Part shown: positions 55,567 through 64,000 of the stretch, in pieces
Layout: the number at the start of each line of letters is the position of its first letter
Numbering within the stretch: the stretch's first letter is position 1
DNA from: Allosalinactinospora lopnorensis
GTDB lineage: Bacteria > Actinomycetota > Actinomycetes > Streptosporangiales > Streptosporangiaceae
Direction: 5' to 3'
DNA length: 64,000 bases
Assembly (NCBI RefSeq): GCF_000981225.1
Contig: NZ_LAJC01000005.1
Coordinates: 1-64,000 of the forward strand
Translations under genes and position numbers: made by a program
Notes under the pieces: model-generated
What the model was told of the DNA's origin: nothing
The model's input: the letters and a program-made list of their open reading frames with translations, nothing else
The model's database searches: none

Positions 55567-56352
55567 TTAGAGCACGCCCGGAGCCACCATACTCTTCGGG
55601 AGCCTGGCCGCCGCCGCGCGGTCGAGCAGGAACAGGGTACGCGCCCTGCCGCGCGCGCCGGCCGCCGGGATCTGGACGGGACCCGCGTCGCCGAGGGCGA
55701 GGCGGACGGCGTCGGCCTTGCCGCCGCCGGAGGCGAGCACCCACACCTCGCGCGAGGCGCGGATGGCCGGAAACGTCAGGGTCACGCGGGTGGGCGGCGG
55801 TTTCGGGGCGCCGTGCACCGAGACCACGGTGCGCTCGTCCTCGTACAACGCGGGCTGCTCGGGGAAGAGGGACGCGACGTGGGCGTCCGGCCCGAGTCCC
55901 AGCAGGCAGAGGTCGAACGACGGTACGTCGGCGTGGTTCTCGGGGCGGCTGGCCGCGAGCAGCCGCTGGGCGTAGCGCTCCGCTCCGCGTTCCGGGTCGC
56001 CGCCGTCGGGGCCGTCGGGCGCCGGCATGGTGTGCACCCGGGCCGGATCGACGTTGACGTGGTCCAGCAGGGCCGAACGGGCACCGGTCTCGTTGCGCTC
56101 GGGGTCGCCGGTGGGCAGGAAGCGCTCGTCTCCCCACCAGACATCCAGGCGGCGCCAGTCGACGGCGTCGCGGGCCGGGGTGGCGGCCAGCTCCCGCAGT
56201 ACGGCCGTGCCGATCCCCCCGCCGGTGAGGACGATGGAGGCCGCCCCTTGGGCGGCCTGGGCGTCGACCAGCCGCGTAACGATACGCGCCGCGGTGGCCT
56301 TGGCCAGCAGATCGGCGTCAGGGTGGACGACGGCTGAGGGGGGAGGGGTCAC
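55567..56352 (-). CDS. pgl: 6-phosphogluconolactonase
   Basis: 261 aa, DevB type. Hydrolyses 6-phosphogluconolactone, second step of the oxidative pentose phosphate pathway. Seen: SIVLTGGGIGTAVLRELA (phosphate loop, TGG), VDWRRLDVWWGDERFLPTGDPERNETGARSALLDHV (WGDER signature), FDLCLLGLGPDAHVASLFP (GxGPDGHxASLFPG-type catalytic loop; here Ala replaces Gly) and RVTLTFPAIRASREVWVLASGGGKADAVRLAL. GTG 56352 is the likely start. Last gene of the minus-strand tkt-tal-pgi-zwf-opcA-pgl cluster; the TnpB relic separates it from opcA. Confidence 0.93.
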   Translation of the reverse strand: MTPPPSAVVHPDADLLAKATAARIVTRLVDAQAAQGAASIVLTGGGIGTAVLRELAATPARDAVDWRRLDVWWGDERFLPTGDPERNETGARSALLDHVNVDPARVHTMPAPDGPDGGDPERGAERYAQRLLAASRPENHADVPSFDLCLLGLGPDAHVASLFPEQPALYEDERTVVSVHGAPKPPPTRVTLTFPAIRASREVWVLASGGGKADAVRLALGDAGPVQIPAAGARGRARTLFLLDRAAAARLPKSMVAPGVL

Positions 56353-56371
56353 GCTCTCACCAACCCTTCTG

Positions 56372-56407
56372 GAGGATGAATGGGCCTTCAGGCCGGGGAG
56401 GAGTCCG
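56372..56407 (+). mobile_element. IS605/TnpB right-end-like sequence (copy 1)
   Basis: GAATGGGCCTTCAGGCCGGG then GAGGAGTC resembles the terminal hairpin-plus-GGAGGAGTC element at the right end of IS200/IS605-group elements. It lies 70-100 bases before the TnpB coding relic on the same strand, suggesting a second, older insertion. Confidence 0.35.
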
Positions 56408-56476
56408 GGTCGGGCGCACCCGGCGTTGCTTACGCATGTCGTTCCTTCCTGGAAGGTCGGGGGTGTGCGAACGGCG

Positions 56477-56690
56477 TACAAGTGCCGGACCTGCCGCACC
56501 CGCCATGACCGGGACATCAACGCGGCGAAGAACATCCCTCGCGGCTGGTCGAGTCGCAGCCCGCGATGCGGGCAAAGCCTGTGGAGCTGGTGTCAGTCGG
56601 CAAGGGTCCTCCCTTCCGCAGCCGGCTGTGAAGCGGGAAACCCACCTCGCGAGGGGGAATCCCCTCCTTCTAGGAAGGGGAAGAAGTCAG
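56477..56690 (+). mobile_element. TnpB (IS200/IS605 group) 3' relic with right end
   Basis: From 56477 the + strand encodes YKCRTCRTRHDRDINAAKNI, the second half of the TnpB zinc finger and the RuvC-III motif (DxNAAxNI). One extra C then shifts the frame; the tail continues LAAGRVAARDAGKACGAGVSRQGSS and VKRETHLARGNPLL. The right end follows: GGAATCCCCTCCTTC, TAGGAAGGGGAAGAAGTCA (imperfect hairpin and GTCA-type terminus near 56689). This 3' region is where omega-RNA scaffolds are encoded in intact elements. All upstream TnpB domains are missing, so no active nuclease. The element's last bases lie inside the opcA coding end. Confidence 0.75.
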
Positions 56691-57604
56691 TTCCGTCCGG
56701 TTCAGCAGTGGGCCGACGTGCTTCGCGGCGCTCACATAGACTTCGTCGGCGTCGAGGTGGCGCAACTCCTCGGCGAGAGCCTCGGAGGCGGGGCGCCGGG
56801 TCAGGGCCACGGTCTGGTCGGGCTGTCCGGGCCGCGACAGGGTGGCGGCGCGCCCGTCGAGCCGGGTGACCCTGATGTCACCGGTGTCGGCGGCGAGCCT
56901 GACGTCGGTCAGGCCGGGGCCGTGGGACTCCATGCGCCGCACCGGCACTTCCAGCTGGTCCGAAAGCCAGGCGGCGAGCAGTTCGGCGCTGGGGTAGTGC
57001 GGTTCGGCGGTGACCTCCGCGGAGGTCACCCAACCGCAGGGCCGGTCCATGGCGCTGGCCAGCAGGGAACGCCACGGTGTGAGCCGGGTCCAGGTGAGGT
57101 CGGTGTCGCCGGGCCGGTAGTGCCGGATACGGGTCAGCAGGTCCGCGACGGGGTTGGGCGCACGCAGCGAATCGGTGATGCGGCGCTGGGCCAGCCGGCC
57201 GATCGGGTCCTCCGCAGGGGCCTCGGGGCCGTGGCCCGGCCACCACGCGACCACCGGCACGTCGGGCACCAGGAGCGGTGTGACGACAGCGCCGGGATGG
57301 TCGCCGAGAGGGCCGTAGAGCCGGAGCAGGATCACCTCGCCGGGGCCGGCGGTGCCCGGCTGGCGGATCTCGGCGTCGAGCGCTGGCTCGGCGTCGGGGT
57401 CGCGCCGGATCACCGCGAGCACGCGCGATGGGTGCTCCCGCCCGGCCTCGGTGGCGGCGCGGACGGCGTCGTAGTGGTCGGCCTCGTCGGTGACGATGAC
57501 CAGGGTCAGCACCATGTTCATGCGCCGCCGCCGAAGTTGTGCCGCGTGGTCGTGAGTTCCTCGTCGATCCGCGACGTGGTGGTGCGTGGCAGGTACAGAG
57601 TCAT
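56670..57604 (-). CDS. opcA: Glucose-6-phosphate dehydrogenase assembly protein OpcA (frameshifted as sequenced)
   Basis: About 311 aa when repaired. N-terminus TLYLPRTTTSRIDEELTTTRHNFGGGA from ATG 57604 (AAGGGG upstream); the frame then breaks at ~57521 and continues MNMVLTLVIVTDEADHYDAVRAATEAGREHPSRVLAVIRR, PDVPVVAWWPGHGPEAP, LTWTRLTPWRSLLASAMD and LSDQLEVPVRRMES. A single C (GGC GC[C] ATG) restores it. OpcA activates Zwf in actinobacteria and cyanobacteria. The C-terminus (TSSPS and stop) is encoded by the right end of the inserted TnpB relic, so the native end has been replaced. Confidence 0.88.
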
Positions 57605-57677
57605 CCTTGTTCCCCTTGGCGGCCCTTGGCGCGCGGAGTCTCCGCGGGGCGCGTGTCGTGGAAGGCGGGCACCGGCC

Positions 57678-59222
57678 TCATGGGCGCCGCCACTGACGGC
57701 CGTCGCGGGCCAGCAGCTCGTCGGCGGAGGCCGGGCCCCATGTGCCGGCCTCGTACTGTTCGGGGCGGCCGTTCTTGGCCCAGAACTCCTCGACCGGGTC
57801 GAGGATCTTCCAGGACAGCTCGACCTCCTCCTGGCGGGGGAAGAGGGGCGGGTCCCCGATGAGCACGTCGAGGATGAGCCGCTCATAGGCCTCCGGGCTG
57901 GCCTCGGTGAAGGACTGGCCGTAGGTGAAGTCCATCGTGACGTCGCGGACCTCCATGGCGGCCCCGGGAACCTTGGAGCCGAACCGCAGGGTGACCCCCT
58001 CGTCCGGCTGTATTCGTACCACCAGGGCGTTCTCCCCGAGTTCGGAGACGTCGCCGCGGCTGAACATCTGGTGCGGGGCGCGCTGGAAGACCAGCGCCAC
58101 CTCGGTCACCCTGCGGCCCAGGCGCTTGCCGGTACGCAGGTAGAACGGAACACCGGCCCATCGGCGGGTGTTCACGCCGAGTTTCATCGCCGCGTAGGTC
58201 TCGGTGGCGGAGTCGGAGGGGATGCCCTCCTCCTCCAGGTAGTCGCGGACCTCGGTACTGCCCTGCCAGCCCGCGGCGTACTGGCCGCGCGCGGTTCCGG
58301 CGGCGAGGTCCGGCGGGAGGGTCACCGCGGAGAGCACCTTCTCCTTCTCCGTGCGGATGGCGTCGGCGGTGAAGGAGACCGGTTCCTCCATCGCCACCAG
58401 CGCCAGGAGCTGCAGCAGGTGGTTCTGGATGACGTCCCGGGCCGCGCCGATCCCGTCGTAGTAGCCGGCGCGGCCCCCCACACCGATGTCCTCGGCCATG
58501 GTGATCTGCACGTGGTCGACGTAGCCGCGGTTCCACACCGGTTCGAACAGCGTGTTGGCGAACCGCAGCGCCATGATGTTCTGGACGGTCTCCTTGCCCA
58601 GGTAGTGGTCGATTCTGAAGACGGACTGCGGTGGGAAGACCTCATCGACGACCGCGTTGAGGTCCCTGGCGCTCTCCAGGTCGTGGCCGAACGGTTTCTC
58701 GATGACGACCCGTCGCCAGGCACCGGGGTCGGGCTCGGTGAGTCCGGAACGCTTGAGCTGCTTGAGAACGGTCGGGAACAGCTTCGGCGGCAGCGAGAGA
58801 TAGAAGCCGTAGTTGCCTCCGGTGCCCCGCTGGTGGTCCAGTTCGCCGACAGTGTGGGCCAGCTTGTCGAACGCCTCGTCGTCGTGCAGCTCACCCTGGA
58901 CGAACCGGATGCCCTCGCTGAGCTGGCGCCAGACCTCCTCGCGGAAGGGGGTGCGGGCGTGCTCGCGGACGGCGTCGTGGGTCTGCCGGATGAAGTCCTG
59001 GTGCTCCCAATCGCGGCGGGCGAACCCGACCAGACCGAACGCGGGCGGCAGCAGTCCGCGGTTGGCCAGGTCGTAGATCGCCGGGAGCAGCTTCTTCTGG
59101 GCCAGATCTCCTGTGACCCCGAACAGCACCAGCACGCTCGGGCCGGCGATGCGTGGCAGCCGGCGATCCAGCGCGTTGCGCAGCGGGTTGGGGACCGCTC
59201 CCGGCATCACCGGTTCTTTCAC
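57678..59222 (-). CDS. zwf: Glucose-6-phosphate 1-dehydrogenase
   Basis: 514 aa. First step of the oxidative pentose phosphate pathway, producing NADPH. NADP site VLFGVTGDLAQKKLLPAIYDLA; active site RIDHYLGKETVQNIMALRFAN (catalytic His in DHYLGKE), VVIEKPFGHDL and PFYLRTGKRL. C-terminal FTEASPEAYERLILDVLIGDPPLFPRQEEVELSW is conserved. GTG 59222 follows GGGGAG. It stands 73 bases before opcA, whose product it needs, and 69 bases after pgi. Confidence 0.97.
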   Translation of the reverse strand: MKEPVMPGAVPNPLRNALDRRLPRIAGPSVLVLFGVTGDLAQKKLLPAIYDLANRGLLPPAFGLVGFARRDWEHQDFIRQTHDAVREHARTPFREEVWRQLSEGIRFVQGELHDDEAFDKLAHTVGELDHQRGTGGNYGFYLSLPPKLFPTVLKQLKRSGLTEPDPGAWRRVVIEKPFGHDLESARDLNAVVDEVFPPQSVFRIDHYLGKETVQNIMALRFANTLFEPVWNRGYVDHVQITMAEDIGVGGRAGYYDGIGAARDVIQNHLLQLLALVAMEEPVSFTADAIRTEKEKVLSAVTLPPDLAAGTARGQYAAGWQGSTEVRDYLEEEGIPSDSATETYAAMKLGVNTRRWAGVPFYLRTGKRLGRRVTEVALVFQRAPHQMFSRGDVSELGENALVVRIQPDEGVTLRFGSKVPGAAMEVRDVTMDFTYGQSFTEASPEAYERLILDVLIGDPPLFPRQEEVELSWKILDPVEEFWAKNGRPEQYEAGTWGPASADELLARDGRQWRRP

Positions 59223-59291
59223 GTCGAACTCCCCGTGTGATCGTGCTTGTGTCGCCGGCCGCGGCCCCGTTGCCGCGGCCGGGAGGTCCGT

Positions 59292-60926
59292 CTAGGCGCG
59301 CAGGGCGGTGACCGCCTGCCGCACGCGGGCCAGACCGGCGTCGCGGTCGCGCAGGTGCAGCCGTACGGAGGGGCGTCCGCGGCCCCCGAGCGCTCCGAAG
59401 TCGCCGAGCGCCTGGGCGAGCTGCAGCCGGCCGAAGGTGTACGGGCGCCCCGGGATCGGCAGATCCACCGTACTCTCCCCCGTGATCTGCAGGAACACGC
59501 CGTTGGCCGGTCCTCCCTTGTGGTACTGCCCGGTGGAGTGCAGGAAGCGCGGCCCCCAGCCGAACGTCACCGGCCGCGGTGTCGACCGGGCGAGGTCGGC
59601 GCGCAGTTCGGCGGTGGAGCTGTCGCCGATTCGGTCCAGGTAGGCCATGACGGCCAGGTAGCCGGACTCGGGCACGGCGCGGAGCAGAGCCCGCAGGACT
59701 CCGTCGAGGTCGCCGGTGCCGTCCGGCAGGATGCCCGTGACAGCGTCGGCGTAGACCTCCACGGCGCCGTCGACCAGCAGCGGCGTCCCCGTGGGCAGGG
59801 GGGTGTCCACGTGCGATTCCAGCAGCGCCTTGGTGTTGTCCTTGGACTCCTGGACGTTGGGCTGGTTGAACGGGTCGATGCCGAGCAGCCGGCCGGCGAT
59901 GGCGGTGGCGTACTCCCAGGCCAGGAAGTGCGCCCCCAGTGGGCCGGAGACCACGGTGTCGCTCGTCTGGGCGGGGCCCGCCTCCTTGCCCGCGGAGTAG
60001 GTGGCGAGGTGCGTGTCGGAGGCGGTGGCCGGCGTATCGATGCCCTCCACGACAATGGGAAGCAGTCCGGTCCCGTTCTTCCCGGTGGACTCGGCCACCA
60101 GCTGTTCGATCCAGTCGCTCAGGCCGACCGGCGTGTCGCCGGCCAGCACGACCTTGTCGTGACCGGTGAAACCACCCAAGGCGGCGCCGAGCAGCAGTGC
60201 GGGATTCTCCGTCTCGCTGCTCAGCGATCGCAGCAGGGCCTCGGCTTCGTCCAGCAGCGTCTCGACGTCCACGCCGGCCAGCTTGGCGGGGACCAGGCCG
60301 AAAGCGGTCAGCGCGCTGTAGCGCCCGCCCACGTTGGGATCGGCGAGAAAGGTCCGGTACCCGCGTTCCGCCGCCAGCTCCGCCAGCGGGGAACCGGGGT
60401 CGGTGACCACAACGATGCGTTCGGCGGGGTCGATGCCGGCCTCGCGAAAGGCCTCCTCGAAGGCGCGGCGGTGGCTGTCGGTCTCGATCGTCCCGCCGCT
60501 CTTGGAGGACACCACCACGATCGTGCGCTCCAGTCCCTCCGACAGGGCGCGCCGGATCTGCCCGGGGTCCGTGGTGTCGAGCGTGATCAGCTCCGCACCA
60601 CGGTCGGCGGCGATGACCTCCGGCGCGAGCGAGGAGCCGCCCATACCGGAGAGGACGACGCGGTCGAGGCCGGCGGCGCGGACCTCCGCGGCCAGGCGGT
60701 CCAGCTCGGGTAGCAGGGCGCGCGAGGAACGGGGCAGGTCGAGCCAGCCGAGCCGGATGGCCGCTTCAGCGGCGGCGTCGGGGCCCCACAGTGTGGCGTC
60801 CTTGGCCGCCAGCTTCGCCGCGACCCCGTCCGCGGCGAGGGCCTTCATGGCGGAGCCTGCCGCTTCGGCCGCGCTGCCGCGCACCTCAACGGTGAGATTC
60901 CCGGCCCGTACCTGAACACTATTCAC
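59292..60926 (-). CDS. pgi: Glucose-6-phosphate isomerase
   Basis: 544 aa. Interconverts glucose 6-phosphate and fructose 6-phosphate; here it links the pentose-phosphate genes to glycolysis. Seen: VVLSGMGGSSLAPEV, VVSSKSGGTIETDSHRRAFEEAF (SIS-like phosphate loop), VVTDPGSPLAELA, DPNVGGRYSALTAFGLVP (GGRFS-type signature), NQPNVQESKDNTKALL and FLHSTGQYHKGGPANGVF (catalytic His/Lys region). This is the actinobacterial long form fused with a sugar-isomerase fold that commonly sits between tal and zwf. GTG 60926 follows GGAAGGATC. Length normal. Confidence 0.94.
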   Translation of the reverse strand: MNSVQVRAGNLTVEVRGSAAEAAGSAMKALAADGVAAKLAAKDATLWGPDAAAEAAIRLGWLDLPRSSRALLPELDRLAAEVRAAGLDRVVLSGMGGSSLAPEVIAADRGAELITLDTTDPGQIRRALSEGLERTIVVVSSKSGGTIETDSHRRAFEEAFREAGIDPAERIVVVTDPGSPLAELAAERGYRTFLADPNVGGRYSALTAFGLVPAKLAGVDVETLLDEAEALLRSLSSETENPALLLGAALGGFTGHDKVVLAGDTPVGLSDWIEQLVAESTGKNGTGLLPIVVEGIDTPATASDTHLATYSAGKEAGPAQTSDTVVSGPLGAHFLAWEYATAIAGRLLGIDPFNQPNVQESKDNTKALLESHVDTPLPTGTPLLVDGAVEVYADAVTGILPDGTGDLDGVLRALLRAVPESGYLAVMAYLDRIGDSSTAELRADLARSTPRPVTFGWGPRFLHSTGQYHKGGPANGVFLQITGESTVDLPIPGRPYTFGRLQLAQALGDFGALGGRGRPSVRLHLRDRDAGLARVRQAVTALRA

Positions 60927-61047
60927 TGCGACCGATCCTTCCTGGATTTCTCGCGCGTATTGCTCGTGGTTGGATTGTCCGCCGTCCGGAGGGCGCCCGT
61001 CAGCGATTCGCGGCGGAAGCCCTCCGCGCGTCGACCGCCCGAAGCGG

Positions 61048-62168
61048 TCACCGCCCGCCGAGGCGCTGGGCGATGCCGTCCAGCAGCGCTTCCCAGGACT
61101 TCTCGAACTTCACGACGCCGTCCTCCTCCAGGAACCGCACGACGTCGTCGTAGTCCACCCCCACCGAGGCGAGGGCGTTCAGGTCGGCCCGGGCGCGGGC
61201 GTAATCGCCGCGCACCGTGTCGCCGGTGATCTCGCCGTGGTCGGCGGTGGCCTCCAGGGTGGCCTCCGGCATCGTGTTGACGGTGTCGGGTGCGACCAGC
61301 TCGGTGACATAGCGGGTGTCCGCGTAAGAAGGGTCCTTCACGCCTGTGGAGGCCCACAGCGGACGCTGCGGTGTGGCCCCGGCGGCCTTCAGCGCCTTCC
61401 AGCGCTCGGAACCGAAGACCTCCTCGTAGGCCTGATAGGCCAGACGGGCGTTGGCGATCGCCGCGCGGCCGCGCAGCCCGGCGGCCTCATCGGTCCCGAT
61501 CTGCTCCAGGCGCTTGTCGACCTCGGTGTCCACCCGGCTGACGAAGAACGAGGCGACCGACTGGATCGCCGCGAGGTCGCGGCCGTTCTCGCGGGCCTGC
61601 TCCAGGCCGGTGATGAAGGCCTCCATCACCTGGCGGTGGCGCTCCAGCGAGAAGATCAGCGTGACGTTGACGCTGATGCCCTCCGCCAGGGCGCGGGTTA
61701 TGGCCGGCAGCCCCTCGACGGTGGCCGGGATCTTGATCATCAGGTTGGGCCGGTCGACCAGCCACCACAGGGCGCGGGCCTCGGCGACGGTGCGCTCGGT
61801 GTCGCGCGCCAGCTGGGGTCGACCTCCAGCGACACCCGGCCGTCGATGCGGTCGGAGGAGTCGTACAGGGGTCGCAGGACGTCGGCGGCCCAGCGGATGT
61901 CGTAGCCGGTGATGGCGCGCACCGCCTCACCCACCGAGATATCGCGCAGGGCGAGGTCGTGCAGCTGGGCGTCGTAGGCGTCGCCCTCTTTGAGCGCCTT
62001 CTCGAAGATCGTCGGGTTGGAGGTGACACCGACCACGTTGCGCTCGGTGATCAGCTTCGCGAGGTTGCCTGATCGGAGCCGTTCACGGCTGATGTCGTCC
62101 AGCCATACGGCGACGCCCTCACCGGACAACGCGCCCAGCGGGTTCGTGTTGCCTCGTGGATTCGTCAT
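61048..62168 (-). CDS. tal: Transaldolase (frameshifted as sequenced)
   Basis: About 373 aa when repaired. Transfers a dihydroxyacetone unit between sugar phosphates via a Schiff-base lysine. First piece: [42 protein letters not shown] to VSLEVDP; the frame breaks at ~61815 (CCCC[C]AG). Second piece: [39 protein letters not shown] (catalytic Lys in MIKIPAT), [37 protein letters not shown]. One C restores the frame. ATG 62168 has AGGAAGAAGG. Actinobacterial-type Tal of normal length; an inactivated gene is unlikely given the intact tkt-tal-pgi-zwf context. Confidence 0.93.
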
Positions 62169-62286
62169 TGGCCTTCTTCCTCGTCGGTCGTCGGGCCGCG
62201 GCCGGTTCGCGCACGCGCTGCCCAACCCTGCTCGCCCCTTGCACGGCACGAACGCCCAGCCGGTTCGAGGGCGCGCGCCCAACGTA

Positions 62287-62323
62287 AAGGAGGGCCCTTC
62301 CCGTTCGGTGAAGGGCCCTCCTT
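62287..62323 (-). terminator. Strong terminator between tkt and tal
   Basis: AAGGAGGGCCCTT (62287-62299) pairs perfectly over 13 bp with AAGGGCCCTCCTT (62311-62323) around an 11-base loop, eight bases past the tkt stop. On the minus strand it is followed by TTTACGTT, so it may end or attenuate the tkt transcript before tal. Confidence 0.75.
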
Positions 62324-62330
62324 ATAACAC

Positions 62331-64000
<1,670 letters not shown>

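Noticed and set aside
57519-57604. Separate 28-residue leader peptide before opcA coupled by ATGA
   Set aside because: The leader is the normal OpcA N-terminus (DTTxxxIxxxL pattern); a one-base loss explains the stop better.

Overview
The window is a high-GC actinobacterial chromosome segment. GTG and TTG starts are frequent, ATGA/GTGA stop-start overlaps are common, and marker genes (whiA, rbpA, opcA, steA, an Lsr2-like protein) are diagnostic of Actinobacteria. Gene order and protein flavour suggest the Nocardiopsaceae (Nocardiopsis/Thermobifida type), but that is an inference. Almost everything is housekeeping or conserved metabolism. I see no rRNA, tRNA, CRISPR array, prophage or biosynthetic cluster.

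Layout. (1) 0.1-19 kb is a conserved block parallel to Mycobacterium tuberculosis Rv1691-Rv1698: a TPR-like protein, HAD phosphatase, tlyA, nadK, recN, steA and mctB, with inserted Nudix, MBL, SSB-like, DUF1015 and SCP2 genes. It runs on into an envelope cluster (MraY-like protein, murJ, glycosyltransferase). (2) 19-25 kb has a TerC-family Mn exporter behind a yybP-ykoY-type riboswitch, uvrA behind a LexA box, two RDD membrane proteins and a Rieske protein behind a BlaI/CopY-like palindrome. (3) 25-36.6 kb has an MscS channel, then uvrC-rapZ-yvcK-whiA, gap-pgk-tpiA, secG and rbpA. (4) 36.7-39.3 kb (minus strand) has a cupin/NTF2 pair, an SMR pump coupled to its TetR regulator, and an IclR regulator. 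(5) 39.7-47 kb is a complete histidine-utilisation operon (hutH-hutU-M20 amidohydrolase-hutF-hutI). (6) 47-55.2 kb holds an ACT-GNAT protein, an NSS transporter with its 40-residue MetS subunit, an Lsr2-like zinc protein, a nucleoside hydrolase and a DUF485/acetate symporter pair. (7) 55.3-64 kb (minus strand) is the pentose-phosphate cluster tkt-tal-pgi-zwf-opcA-pgl, with a TnpB (IS605-type) relic between opcA and pgl.

The genes fit together as central carbon flux (lower glycolysis, oxidative and non-oxidative pentose phosphate), DNA repair (recN, uvrA, uvrC), envelope assembly (steA, murJ, rapZ/yvcK control) and histidine catabolism to glutamate.

The most unusual property concerns the sequence itself. 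Nine breaks in eight otherwise conserved genes (plus one speculative small ORF) look like loss of a single C on the coding strand, usually in a short C run. Two of them are in the essential gene murJ. This looks much more like residual sequencing indels than biology, so I annotate those genes as single CDS with the break marked. True decay is seen in a short-chain dehydrogenase stump, an SPFH/band-7 stump and the TnpB relic. I did not find a convincing undescribed multi-gene system. The best leads are the Lsr2-like zinc protein, the TnpB relic that supplies the opcA stop codon, and several predicted operators.
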